Positions 1 to 15,104 of a DNA stretch of 64,000 nt are shown one piece after another. A program made the translations under genes and the position numbers. Origin of the DNA: Embiotoca jacksoni (lineage: Eukaryota; Chordata; Actinopteri; Embiotocidae). The notes beneath the pieces are model-generated. The model saw only the letters and a list, made by a program, of their open reading frames with translations, did not search any database and was not told the DNA's origin. The stretch's first letter is position 1. Each line of letters starts with the position of its first letter. Location: NCBI GenBank assembly GCA_022577435.1, contig JAKOON010000004.1, forward strand, positions 1 to 64,000, read 5' to 3'.

Positions 1-35
1 AGCGAGAGAGAGAGCGAGAGAGAGAGAGAGAGAGC

Positions 36-75
<40 letters not shown>

Positions 76-144
76 CAGAGAGAGAGAGAGAGAGCGAGAG
101 ACAGAGAGAGAGAGAGAGAGCGAGAGAGAGTGAGAGAGAGAGAG

Positions 145-175
<31 letters not shown>
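1..175. repeat. Interrupted (GA)n microsatellite
   Basis: The window opens inside a GA dinucleotide tract that is regularly broken by C (gagagc, gagaca). The tract continues beyond the left edge, so its full length is unknown. There is no coding content. Confidence 0.97.
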
Positions 176-179
<4 letters not shown>

Positions 180-1314
180 CTTCAATGGCTTAAAAACCAT
201 CAGAAATCTCACTTATTAATTTTTCTCCGGGTGCAAGAAAATCTCTTGGAAATGCTTTTTATTGGTTTATAAGACATTCTCGTCATCTCAAGGTCAAAGC
301 ATGCTTATGGGTCTCAGTGAGAGTCCGACCAGCGGCTGTCTGCTCCCTGGGGGGTCGACCCAGACTGAGAGCAGAGAAATGAGCAGTGATCACGTCTTGA
401 TTCACTGCTGTCCATCATGAACCAACTATTTTCTAATGTGGCTCCTCATGTCTGGCTGTTATTAGCAATTTGCTACCTGTGCACAGTAACGGTCCAGACA
501 CGTCATTATCACTGCAACACAGAGATGCGCCGATTTACGTCAGCACGACACGTCACAAACTTCCTGTTCGCAAGTGGTCCTCAGAATGTGGCCTCCATCT
601 GCACCATTTAGCTTTTGGCCAACACGAAAGGGTCCGATTTCTTCTTGTTCTGGACATTAAACGATGCAAATGAGTATCATTGCAGTCTTTTAAAGCTGCA
701 ATTGGCTTATTCTAATTTTAAATCTTTTATCATTAAATGGTAGGCCTCTACATTCATTTTATTTCTGCATGTAGTAGTATCAGACATTCCAGTTTAGGTA
801 GAGGAGCAAAGGATGTTGTCATTTTCAGTGGTACAATAGGCGATGTCAAATTTAAAGTTCAAAACAACAAAATTAATGGAAATTATCAACTGAATGTGAC
901 ACAATAACATGTATAAAGTTTTGTCAAACATGTCTATTTATGCTGTTGTACAGATCTATTGAAATTAGCATGCTAATCAGCTAGCCCCACCCCGTCTCAT
1001 AATACCACCCCGCACCTCAAGAGGCGGTACCGAGTCCGGTCCGTCCTCAGCCCAACACCAGAGGAAGCACTAGTGTAGTAGTATTAATTGAATGGTAAAT
1101 TCAAGAATAGCTGAAACTTTTAGGCAAAACAAAAGTTACCTTTGGTGTTCCACAGCAGGAGACAGCTTTTAGTAAAAGTATAAAGTTTGATGCTGATCTC
1201 GCAACGTTTCTTCTAGACTGGTATACAGCTGTTAATGCTAACACAGGCAGCTAACTGTAGCCTATAACGTTACAGACGGTGTTAATGTTTAGTTTGCTGT
1301 TTGTTGATCTGCTG
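176..1314. other. Non-coding stretch, nothing recognised
   Basis: Only short chance reading frames of under 70 codons are present, with no splice-flanked exon or recognisable domain. The base composition is ordinary for AT-rich fish intergenic DNA. Confidence 0.6.
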
Positions 1315-1850
1315 TTCAGACCATAGACTGTAAATAAAAGTGGACGTCGCTTCTGGTTGTGAAAAATTAAACCATTGTGGAATTGCTTTAAACTGCAATA
1401 CCACTGACTTTCGCTAGGGGTTGGTTTAAAAAAAAAAAAGAAAAAAAAAGCCTCCGGCTCCATAGAATTGTATTCAACGCCTCTCATCTTAGTTTTTGTG
1501 TTTTGTTTTTTGTTTTTTAGCTGAATTCCCTCCTTATTGTTAGTTTCATGGCACTCTATCTGAAAATATTCCACTCATTATTTGAATATAAGGCCTCGAA
1601 AAGCTGTGTTTTCGGGGGCGTGTCTGTTTGATTGACAGGCCTGTGGTACAGCCAGTTTTCACTAGAGGTGGGCGGGGTCCTCGCCTTTCAAATCAGATGA
1701 AGTCAGATTCACCGCTAGCTTCCCCCCAGTCCAACCAAATATGGTCACGTCTGGCTCCAAACAACTCCACCAATGGAGATAAGCCAGCTTTAGCCTCAAC
1801 TGTGAGACTGATGGAGTTTTTAGTCGATCCACTACTAAGTCCACAAAATT
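1315..1850. repeat. Probable teleost interspersed repeat relic
   Basis: The segment begins with accatagactgtaaataaa followed by gtggacgtcgcttctgg. It continues through a T/A-rich middle to phrases about gggggcgtgtctgtttgattgacagg and an ordered GC-richer block. From memory, this 'catagactgta…gtggacg' opening belongs to a high-copy non-autonomous repeat of fish genomes. The ends are not sharply defined and no coding potential remains. Family assignment needs a repeat library. Confidence 0.4.
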
Positions 1851-3297
1851 AAACATTATAATTCTAATATATAAAAAAGCTTTTGCACAAAATTTGACTA
1901 AAACTGCTGAAACCTTAATTGCTAAAAACTGAGGAAATCTGTTTAACAGATGAGATTTCCACTTTTTACATTCTTAATTATTGATAACTTTACTATTCTT
2001 CTCTGATTTGTCTTTTTTTCTGGCTATGAATTTGGAAGAAGTTGCTCCATCTTTAGTTGCAGTCGAGGTAGTTTGCTAAATCTGCTAGTCGCTTCCACAA
2101 ACCTCATTTCATCTCCAAGCATCGGCAGGTATCAAACTTTCTGAGAATTGAACAGCCCAACCCTGAAGGCATCCCTTTGCTCAGTGTCTTCTTTCCATTT
2201 CTAGATTCCCACTTTACAAGCTTAAATGTCTACTTAATATGCTTTAATGCCTGCTCTTTAGAGTCAGGGAGCACTTCATCACTTTTATACACCTTTATAT
2301 AACACACTGTTAACTAGCAATGCCTTATGGAACAGCTTGTCTTGCAGCTGGAAGGCGCCTCCATGGCATGATGGAGGTACCTGTTCACCATTCACAATGA
2401 GACAGTAAAATGGGAATAGAGGCCTCTGCATACTGCTGCTGTCTATATCAGTCAACGATGAATATTCATGAATCACAGTGTCATGACATGCTCTGTAATT
2501 GGCAGCAACATTAGTAATGACACTGCTGGTATCAAGTCCCTGCATATTCATGTGGTGGGGCAATATTTCCTCGTGGTGCTGCTTTTTTTTTTTCTGTCCT
2601 CCTGGAAGTGAAAATGTATTCTGAAGCTGCAGGTGTCCCTGGTTCCACAATCAATTGCCGGCTGGATTGTGCCCCACTGAAAATCAGACAAACCATTAGT
2701 TTCTTTGTCAATTTCTTTGATTCATAATATATCTGAATTATAAAAGGTTGAGAGGACCCTGAATAGTGTAAAGTGGATCTCTGTAATAGTTATGAATGTG
2801 GACCTTTCGGACTCCTATATACTATGTCTGTGCCACTGGTTGTGGGGCTTTTAAAAGATCATCGGTAAAATGCATTGATTACTTTTGTCAACGTAGATCA
2901 TTTAATTGTTTTAGTAGAATAAGAATACACCTGTGTTCACTGCTTCATACAGTTTGCCTTTCATCCAGGTGGTTTGATGAGATTTTACAGTTTGCTCAGA
3001 CACAGTCCTGGTTTCATTGAGGTTGTACTCTCACAGTCGGCACAGTGTGGCAGATTTGTTTTTATGCTGGAATTTGCTGCAACTCCATTTCGGCCCCTCT
3101 AAAGTGTCCTAGAATGGATAATGAGGGAATTGGATAAAGCTTTGCCTAAGCTGCGAGGCTTTCTCCTCTAAGCAGCTGGAAGGGAGGATTTTTCTTCTCC
3201 TGGGTTCAGTTTGCCGTGAACCAACCAAACTGTGGTGTGAGGATGCAGACCTGGTTCTAGACCAGACCAATAAAAGAAGCAGCTGTAGTCATGTTTC
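1851..3297. other. Non-coding stretch upstream of gpd2 relic
   Basis: No exon, RNA gene or clear transposon boundary is visible. A minus-strand reading frame of 121 codons at 2285-2650 contains a poly-lysine run derived from a T tract and has no recognisable domain. I treat it as chance. Confidence 0.55.
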
Positions 3298-3541
3298 CAG
3301 TGGTGGAAGACGTATTCAGATCCTTGTAAAAGAATCAATACCATAATGTAAAATTACTAATTACAAGTAAAAAAGTATTGCATTCATATTTAAATAAAAG
3401 TACAAAAGGATCATCAGCAAAGTGAAGTATGAAAGAAAAAGTTCTCGTTCTGCAGTGCAATGTTCCCTGTGACTGATATATGATATTATTTGACTGCTTG
3501 CATCAATGCATAAGCAACACCAACATTTAATTGGTGGAGCT

Positions 3542-3835
3542 CGGGCTGGGCAATATAACGATATAATGCTGATATCATGGGAAACTATGTATTGTAGTAG
3601 ATTTTGGATATCCTGATATTGTGACATGGCATCATTGTGGTTTTCTTACCTGGTTTTAAATATTGCATTACAGTAAAGTGATGTGATTTTCTGAACTTAC
3701 TTTGTCTTTATTCACTTTGCCGTTATATCCACATTACTTTTGATTATTTAGCAAAAATGTAATTTAGAAAATATATTGTGAAAGTAAAAGTAGTCTTACT
3801 TGGTCAAAAATGTTATAAATTTGGTTTTGCCCCTA
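3542..3835 (+). mobile_element. Nested MITE-like element ('gctgggcaatat' family)
   Basis: The segment opens with gggctgggcaatataacga and is full of GATATC-like words. It then carries ttgcattacagtaaagtgat and the phrase ttatatccacattactttt, and closes near ttggtcaaaaatg. This order matches a high-copy fish repeat that I recall. It interrupts the hAT-like element, so it inserted later. There is no reading frame of interest. Confidence 0.5.
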
Positions 3836-3928
3836 TTGCTGAGTGGAGAGGAGTTAAATCTGAGGGTTCACGAGATGATACAGGAGAGAAAAAACAAGAA
3901 AAGTTCTGATGGTGGAAATATGTGGATC

Positions 3929-3930
<2 letters not shown>

Positions 3931-3960
<30 letters not shown>
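3931..3960. repeat. Poly-T tract of 30
   Basis: There are 30 consecutive T residues, followed after 20 bases by a second T run. On the minus strand this reads as a poly-A tail-like tract, but no retroposon body was recognised beside it. Confidence 0.97.
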
Positions 3961-3962
<2 letters not shown>

Positions 3963-4546
3963 CTTTTCTCACATCTTTGTTTTTTTTTTGAGAAACATTA
4001 GATAGTTTGGCCACTTTGGACTTCATAGGTTATTCAAATGAAACCACCTGAGAAGTTACAAAGGAAACATCTAGTGTTTGTTAGAGGAACGGAAACGTTG
4101 AGGAGCCCCATCCAGAAGGTTGGGATCTACTGTTTGACTGTTTAACTATGCATTGTTTTTTTCTAAGTTTATCGTATGTTGTTTCATGTCACATCTCAAT
4201 TTAAAAAGGAATAATAAACTCCAGCTGTAAGGTAACTGTAGTGGAGTAAAGATAGTAGTAGGGCAGAAGCATAGATTAAACTATGAACCGAATTACCCTA
4301 AATTTGTTTTTTAGTACGGTGTTTGAGAAATAGATATATAATACGTTTCTTTCCACCAAAGCATATTTCCTTTTTAAACCTCTGCAAACTTCAGGAAAAC
4401 TAAGAAAAGAAGCCACACTCGGCCTGCTGTATGCACTTTGTTTCAGCAATGGATGACCTACCCTGTTTGCCTTTTTCTCTGTTTCCTGTTGATCACCAGC
4501 TGAGCTGCATCAGGGCGTTACAGGAGGAGGCGTCCACAACGCAACA

Positions 4547-4624
4547 ATGGGAACTGCAGTCGGTGCGAGGAGGAGGCTGGTTCACATTTTAAGGGCCAAA
4601 CTGATGGAATACAAGAGAAAACAG
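4547..4624 (+). pseudogene. gpd2: Probable degraded first coding exon of gpd2
   Basis: An ATG in a good context (acaATGG) opens 26 codons that end LMEYKRKQ directly before a consensus donor (cag|gtgaga). Vertebrate GPD2 has an N-terminal exon ending with a similar YRRKQ or YRKKQ motif at an exon edge. The glycine-rich hydrophobic part expected before that motif is not readable in the ATG frame, which gives an arginine-rich stretch instead. In the +1 frame I see V-R-G-G-G and then T-F-stop-G. This suggests compensating small indels inside a formerly normal exon. The assignment rests on the short C-terminal motif and the position, so it is moderate. Confidence 0.5.
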
Positions 4625-5645
4625 GTGAGATTCAGTGTTGCAGAGTAATGCTTCGTGTGCTGTTGACAAAGTCTTATCAATACAATGAAAAAGCCTCAGA
4701 TTGCCTTGGTTGATAAAATGTTCAAAGTGGGCTAAGATTAAATAAAGATGGTACTTGTATCAACGCTTCCGTGTGAGTAATAAGGAGCTACTCTGGGCTA
4801 ATTAAAAGTTACTTTGCCTCCTGTTCATGTTACCCATTGTGTATTATTTCTAGCAAGTGTGAAGCCTCTGTATGTGCATGACTAACAACTTAAGGATGAC
4901 TCCCATCGATCTCTTTCTGCTGTGCTTGCTTTAGATAATCCAGTTCCATCATCATCTGTATTAAGACAAGTCCTGCAATTAGTCAAGTTTGCTTGTTAAC
5001 GTGTCCGTGCCGTCCGTCTGCGTGCCACATGCAGATTTTGTGATTAATCTAATAAGACAATATTTTGAAATGTTATTGGGAGTGGAATATAAATAAGCAA
5101 GTGATATATTGTTTTTTATTGCTTGATGGTGTCTGACAGCTTTGTCACCGAAAATGCATGGAGTCTTATTCCTAAATCCATCACGAGGAATATAAAGACA
5201 TATGCATAATAATGAAACACATTTATTAATGTGTACTGTCCCCCGGAGTCATATGACAATGAAATGGATGACTGTTTTTTCTTTTGCATGGATGCTATAA
5301 GCCTGAGTGTCGCATGTGGAGGTGGCTGAACAGGTAAAAACGCTGTACGTAGACAGAGGAGGAGGAGCTCAGTTTTACAACGGCCTCACTGGTGTCCGAT
5401 GAGTGCGACAAAAAGAGAATAAACCTGGAGTTCGTTACTACTCGGTACGACCTCAAATTCACAGACTTTTTTGATTTACACTTTCGATTTTGCCAGTTTA
5501 GACAGAGATTGTGAATGTATCGTAGAAAATGTTTCTTAACACCCTCATAAAATAAGTTTGGTGATATTCTATAGTTTTCTTACTGTCAACAAAACCTATA
5601 AGAACACAAACCAGCAAAAACTTAATAAGCATAGATTCTTTACAT
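4625..5645. other. Intron-like stretch, nothing firm
   Basis: This sits where the FAD-binding exon should be. The only hint is a short frame near 5320 reading GGG-stop-TG, which recalls the GGGATG motif of GPD2. The surrounding residues do not align, so it is not annotated as an exon. Confidence 0.5.
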
Positions 5646-5834
5646 AACAGACATCTTCACTTGTCACAGTAGGGAAATCACAGGTGTGTTAATGATGGCT
5701 CTGCTACGTTAAATGTCCCAGTAAACCATGACAGTGACGCAGTCTGCACAAAAGTAGGACCTCCTCTAAAATGGAACGCAGCCATCATTAACACACCGGT
5801 GCGTTCCCAACTGGGACAAGTCAAAATGTCCGTC
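5646..5834. mobile_element. Long inverted repeat, MITE-like hairpin
   Basis: The left arm (5646-5700) and the right arm (5780-5834) are inverted copies of about 55 bp around a 79-bp spacer. The innermost 18 bp are perfect: ggtgtgttaatgatggct against its complement at 5780-5797. The innermost 45 bp carry about six mismatches. This structure is typical of a miniature inverted-repeat transposable element or a foldback element. No flanking target duplication was confirmed. Confidence 0.75.
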
Positions 5835-5984
5835 GTGAGAAAGGTCTATTGTATGTTTGGACAAAGCCTGATTAAGCTCATTGGTCTGTGTTAAAAACAC
5901 ACCAACGAGCCACACAGCTGCAGCGGATGACATCTTCCTTCATTATAATAAATATGGGCTCTGTAGATAATTTTGAATCAATTC

Positions 5985-6490
5985 CCTGCACCGTTCTTGC
6001 TGCTTTAAATGCTCCCAAAACAGAAAATATGTATTAATCCCAACCCGGGATCTTGCCAAAGCATATAATACATCCATTGTTCCACTAGAGGATGTCGAGG
6101 CAGTCTCACGTTTTGCCTGGCCGTGGTGCGAAAAGTACGGTGCCTTGTAGGCACCAAAAATCACGTGGTTCGGGTTAAAATAAGTAACTTTATGTAAGCA
6201 ACGTTATGCACATCACATAAGTAACTTTCCTCTTGCAAATGAAATGTTATGTTATGCAAGTATCTTCCTTAAAGTTACTTAAAAGAAATCCACAGTGACT
6301 TTCACTTTCTCACGGACTCAAGCAGGTCTCCCGGGTAAAAGTCCCGGACCTCCTTCCTAAACGGACTTTGTCACTCTTTGTACTTCGCCACATGACCTTC
6401 TTCGGTCACGAGTGAGAACGGGCTGGTCATACATGAGCGTACACACCTTGGTGAGGCAAAACATGACATTGACATGTATCCTCTTGTGGA
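5985..6490. repeat. Probable teleost repeat relic
   Basis: The segment has ordered phrases that I recall from high-copy fish repeats: cccaacccgggatc, the 'ggttcgggttaaaataagtaac' type block, repeated agtaacttt words, and then ttcactttctcacggactca with a stretch ending near gggctggtcatacatg. Termini were not identified and no coding sequence remains. The assignment is from memory of the repeat style only. Confidence 0.35.
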
Positions 6491-7834
6491 GTATTACATG
6501 CACCGATTAATTCACAGCTAAAACGGGTCCCCATCAAACAGAACTCTCTCGTTTGAGCAACATTTGCTCTTTTAAAAATAACAACAACAAAAAAGAACAG
6601 TGATCCATTGTTTTAGAAAATAGTTAAATAGTTGTAGTCAGTTTTGAACGAGATTAACTTTTTTTAGTGGGAGCTAATGGAATTACAGATGCATGCCACA
6701 GACATCGTGGGCCAGTCAGTAAGTATTAGGGATGCATTTCAGTTTTAGTCCTTTCATGGAATTTATTGATAGTAAGGGAAAAAAAATAGAAAAATCTCAT
6801 CAGCCCTACAAGATACTGCTCGTTACCAATTGGCTTCACAAAAATATCCAGACGTTTTCTTGGGTACTAGAAATGTATTCGGGTTTCATGAGCAAAAGAA
6901 CGAATAAATTGCAGTTCTCCTACAGCACCAGTGCCGTCGTTTTTTTGGGGAGCAGCTTTCTGAAAAGATTTTTCATGGCAGTCTCTTTTGTAACTGCAGA
7001 TGGGTATTCTCCACCCTGATGTTGCATAACCTCCTTGTCTTTGTGGTGGAGTTGAATCCAAGCTGTCTCTTTGGGGTTTCATCTGTAAGACCCTTCACAC
7101 GTCTGCTATGAAGTCCGGAGCAGCACTATGTTTGAACTGGGAGGATTTCTACCCTTTGCATGTCTATGGGCTTTAGTCACATAAAAAAAAAAAGAAGAAA
7201 AAAAGAAGATAACTCTTTTGTTGTCTTGCAATGATAGAGAAAGAATCCTCGTGTGGTTACCATTACATACAAAATCAATTATCTATGCTGCTAGTTAGAG
7301 GCGTCTTAAACATGTTTTGCCCCTTTATTTACTCTGGTTGTCTATTGGCAGTGTAGAGGGGGTTTTCAAACCCTTTCTTCTAATCCTCACTTATTCATCC
7401 TTTCTTCTTGTCAAAACTGGGATTTACAGACCATCTGGGACTGCAAAGAAGCTTTTAATAGGCGAAGTAAAGACCGATTTTACTGTTAAAAAATGTTATG
7501 AAAGTCATATGATTCCCCTCAATTACATCTCCCAAAAATGTGCACAAGAAAGCTGATGTTTCCTGGATTTCTTTTCCAAGTTTAGTTGCTTTAAATTTTA
7601 AAACAGTTCCTTTTCATGATTCATGCTGTCACACTGGTAGAAATGATTGTTGTTTTTAACCAATGGAATATGTATGGCCTCACAATATTGTTCTCGTCAT
7701 GAATATTACAGTGGAAAGTTGTGCATATGTGAATAGCATCTTGATCCGTTCTAAGGATTTGGGACAATAAGTATCCAAATGTTGATGTGTTTCCTTGGCT
7801 CCCGTTGTCAGATCTCAAAACTGCCCCTGTGCAG
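6491..7834. other. Intron-like stretch
   Basis: No exon was recognised. Low-complexity A/G-rich tracts occur at 7182-7212. The last bases, ctgcccctgtgcag, form a good polypyrimidine/AG acceptor for the exon that follows. Confidence 0.5.
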
Positions 7835-7936
7835 GGAGACAATTTCTCATCAAGCGCCAGCAGCCGGAGCACCAAGCTCATTCACGGAGGAGTCCGATAT
7901 CTACAGAAAGCCATCATGAAATTGGATTACAAACAG
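7835..7936 (+). CDS. gpd2: gpd2 exon, FAD-binding segment (34 codons)
   Basis: The exon is bounded by tgtgcag and gtaaat, starts and ends in phase 0, and translates as GDNFSSSASSRSTKLIHGG followed by VRYLQKAIMKLDYKQ. Vertebrate GPD2 has DDFSSGTSSRSTKLIHGG followed by VRYLQKAIMKLD at residues of about 105-140. This segment contacts FAD in the GlpD family. The family-invariant G-T of SSGTSSRST is replaced by S-A, and the first residue is Gly where Arg is usual. Membership of GPD2 is certain. Whether the exon is still used is doubtful because its neighbours are missing. Confidence 0.9.
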
Positions 7937-8814
7937 GTAAATGCTTCATTTTTTCTCCGCAGCTGACACTTATCCGCAGAATTCCTGGTCCCTCTGGTCA
8001 TATTGCTTTATTTACCCCCCCATGTTCATTTTTCATTCACGGGAAGCAGTGACATGTTTGCCTTGAATGACTGCCTGCCTGGAATTTTCTGAAGTTGTTT
8101 TAAAGAATTCTTACAACTTGGCGGACCTCCACTGTTATCATATTGTGAATTAGTTCTTGAAATTATCCCTCAGTAATAGGTAGAATGACGTTTATGTGTC
8201 CTCCTTTGTTATGAGTTGTTTAAGACGAGTCACCCGAGTTCAAACTGAAATGTCACCATTTTCTGTTACATTTCCCAGTCTTTGAGATATCTCATTATTC
8301 TCAGCTTGTGTTTTCTTTAGGAGCCTTATTTTTCTATCTGTGTGAACATATGAGGATGCTGGAGGTGAGCAGCAGAAGAGACCAATTAGTGTGATTGCAG
8401 GAAAGCACAGCTGCCAAGTCAGCAGCTCGACAGTAAAATGCAGGCTGTGCTACAGAGGGCAAATTAAAGCAACGGTGTTTGGGGTCCGGGAACTTTCAAC
8501 TTCTAGTTGAATATTTACCCCCAAGCATATTGTCTTGTTCAGGTTTCAAGATGGATTATTCACTAAGAAAACAATAGGGCCATTTTTTGGGGAGTATTTT
8601 GGAAAAGAATATTGATCTAATAAAAAGAAAACAAACTGCGAGAGATCAATGCTGTTAAAAAATGATGTGCATGGATTATGTTTCATCTATTACTTTGAGT
8701 CTTTAGATTAATGCTAAATTAAGATATAAGAGTAAAACTAGAGATGAAATGGTCATTCTTTAGAAAAAAAACAACCCTGAAAGGAATCACTTGTTACAAA
8801 TAGTTTTTCCAAAT
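7937..8814. other. Intron-like stretch, nothing recognised
   Basis: The exon encoding YRMVKEALHERAN and the following GPD2 residues is expected downstream of 7936. I did not find it here or further on to 13565. Confidence 0.5.
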
Positions 8815-9200
8815 AGAGCCCAACCGATATTAGGAAGTAAACAAATTCTGATATCAATACATTATCCAAAATCAATACATTAACCAATTACCAAAAGTGT
8901 TTTGTAATGCATTAACAAACACCCGTGACAAAGACATGTTATGGAGGTAGGATATTTTACGGTTTAACGATAACTTTACTGTCCCAAATTACATCAGTAC
9001 ACTGAAACAGTGACCTTCACTGGGAATGTCATAATTAAAAATAACTACAATTTTTTTTTTAAACAAAAAAACTCAAATAGAACAATTTCTAAATGAATCC
9101 AAACGGCTATAAAACACAATTTCATATCTTGAAAAACGACACCCCGACACCGATATGTGTGTGATAGGCCAATATCGTCGGATAAGATCGGTTTTGGTCT
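8815..9200. repeat. Probable MITE relic with 'accgatat' ends
   Basis: The segment begins gcccaaccgatattagg and ends near ggccaatatcgtcgg. The complement of the right end resembles the left end, so the termini are imperfect inverted repeats. The interior is AT-rich and non-coding. Repeats with this CCGATAT style are common in fish. Confidence 0.4.
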
Positions 9201-13327
<4,127 letters not shown>

Positions 13328-13377
13328 GGAGGAGGCGGGGCGGGTGGGGGGTGGGGTGGGGTGGGGTGGGGGCTGGG
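13328..13377. repeat. G-run tract, possible G-quadruplex
   Basis: Seven or more runs of three to six G are separated by single bases (ggggtggggtggggt style) on the plus strand. It lies about 190 bp upstream of a gpd2 exon, on the coding strand of the intron. Quadruplex formation is an inference from the G-run spacing. Confidence 0.8.
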
Positions 13378-13565
13378 ACCCACACTCAGGCCAAAGGGCC
13401 ACTGTGGCTTTAAGTGTGCTCCTTGTGTGGCCAGAGCAGCCATCGCGCTGATGCAAAGTGACAGGGACAGATGTGACATATCGGTTCCGACACACTTCCA
13501 TACCACCAGTCAGCAGCTCGGGGTGACTCACATCCCCCTGCTCTGGTCCTGTCCCCCCGCTGCAG

Positions 13566-13730
13566 GACAACACGACGATGCTCCAATGAACCTCGCCATC
13601 GCCCTCACTGCTGCCAGGTATGGGGCTGCCATAGCCAATTACACTGAAGTGGTGCACCTACTGAAGAGGGCAGACCCTCAGACGGGGAGGAAGAGGGTCT
13701 GCGGAGCGCACTGCGGGGATGTGATCGCAG
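13566..13730 (+). CDS. gpd2: gpd2 exon (55-codon segment)
   Basis: The exon starts after gctgcag and ends before gtaaatcc. Read from two bases into the first codon it gives (G)QHDDAPMNLAIALTAARYG, then AAIANYTEVVHLLKRADPQT and a tail ending CGDVIAG. Human GPD2 has QHNDARMNLAIALTAARYG and then ATANYMEVVSLLKKTDPQTG. The match is clear over the whole exon, but normally constant residues differ (N to D, R to P, R to H, and CKD or CRD to CGD). No stop is present. It needs one base from an upstream exon that the exon at 7835-7936 does not supply. Confidence 0.92.
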
Positions 13731-14708
13731 GTAAATCCAACAAAAGCCGCTTCCTTCCTGCCTCTCTCTATTCCCACTCTCTCTCTCTAGCCCTCACAAC
13801 AGGGGCCCTCCCAGCACCTCTTACTCTGTGCTAGTTTGCACACAGTCATTGCACATCTAATGCAGGGGCTTTTAATATTTTATAAGCGTTTTATGGTGTA
13901 GAGGGCTGCTTCAGATCTTGTAGGGAGGAACATAAGACAGAATTAGCGTACTCCAAATGGCCTTACTTACTTTTTAAATGTCATGCATAGGGCTGGCTTT
14001 GGAAGAATAAAGCAGTTAAGGGTAAAAGATGGTATTCTGAAACATTTCATGAATAACCAAGATTTGAGGATCTCAACACATGACCACCCCCTGATGTTTT
14101 AAAAGATGGAAGTGTGCTCTTGGAGGAGATGTCTCACTTTAATAATGTGAGAGGAGGGCCTCACAGGGAGGGCTTACACCGAAAGGATAAGAGAAACAGT
14201 TTTGTCATCAGTTCCTTTTTCTTTGTATTTTTTCTATTTTTTTCCTGACAAAAACATGAATTTCAGGCTCATGAACAGAGTCATTCCATTTCTCTGCTTC
14301 CTCTCCCGTAGCAGTGGCCGCATCACATGTCAAATTGTTAAGAGCAGTTTGTCATTCATCTTGTTGCCAAAACAGATCATTTGCCATCCTCATGGTATCT
14401 TTTGATATGCGTCCCATTATGTACTGTAGCTCGTCAACATCAAGCATCACATTAACAAACATTTCCCTTCCTCAGTTTCAAAAGACCCTCAGTCACTGCC
14501 AGCGAGCTACTCGGTGACACAAAGAGGCAAGAGGGAAATTAGGTATGTCTGTTTCCTATTAATTACAATCCTGGGAAGTCTCCCATGGACACACTCGAGC
14601 CACTCTATTACGGAGAGAGGGGGGGCGTTCGCTGATAAATTAATAATCCGGCTTGTCACCAGCCACAGATGAATAGCCCCTGGTGATTGATGCTGTTTTC
14701 TTTCATAG
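13731..14708. other. gpd2 intron
   Basis: The intron has a gtaaat donor and a ttcatag acceptor. The exons on both sides join in phase. No other feature was recognised. Confidence 0.75.
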
Positions 14709-14853
14709 GGCAGGAATTTGATGTCAGAGCCAAATGTGTTATCAATGCCACGGGACCTTTTACGGACACGCCGTGGAAAATGGATGATCAGAAGAACCCC
14801 GACATCTGTCAGCCCAGTGCCGGGGTGCACATCGTCATCCTGGGCTATTACAG
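14709..14853 (+). CDS. gpd2: gpd2 exon (48-codon segment), last one found
   Basis: The exon lies between ttcatag and gtaacta. Its first two bases complete a Gly codon begun by the previous exon. It then reads QEFDVRAKCVINATGPFTD, followed by TPWKMDDQKNPDICQPSAGV and HIVILGYY. Human GPD2 reads GQEFDVRAKCVINATGPFTD, then SVRKMDDKDAAAICQPSAGV and HIVMPGYY. The MPGYY or IPGYY motif is ILGYY here, losing the proline. The exon ends two bases into a codon, so a further exon starting with one base plus PESMGLLDP-like residues is expected. None was found. Confidence 0.92.
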
Positions 14854-15104
14854 GTAACTAACGGTGGACCCCTACGTCTCTGTCACTATCCCCCTGTATC
14901 ACCTGCTCCTCAGCCCTGCCGTCTCATCACTTCATTAGTTAGCTTCCAGTAGAGACTCAGCCTCTGGCCACAACAACCAGCCTCTGTCTGGCAGCTCTGC
15001 CGGGATGTGGAGCTCAGAGCAGTTTAGTCCGACTGGGAACCATCTCACGGCTTCATGATATCATTTTGTGGATTATAAGAGAAGTTGAGTATTGTTGTAA
15101 AATG

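Larger units (their letters stand above)
3298..4265 (+). mobile_element. hAT-like non-autonomous element, interrupted (copy 1)
   Basis: The segment starts with cagtggtggaag, a CAGTG-type terminus typical of hAT elements. It continues with phrases such as attacaagtaaaa and a block ending near 3541 (ttaattggtggagct). These match, from memory, a very common percomorph repeat. The sequence then switches abruptly to a different element (3542-3835). A phrase of the same hAT-like family, tgtagtggagtaaag, reappears at about 4232, so the outer element appears to be split by later insertions, including a T tract. It has no coding capacity. Two other partial copies lie at 17427-17655 and 46090-46320. 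The right boundary is approximate. Confidence 0.5.

Noticed and set aside
5290..5395. Possible relic of the gpd2 Rossmann exon (frame reading GGG-stop-TG near 5320)
   Set aside because: Only five residues match. The flanking residues do not align and no splice site is correctly placed.
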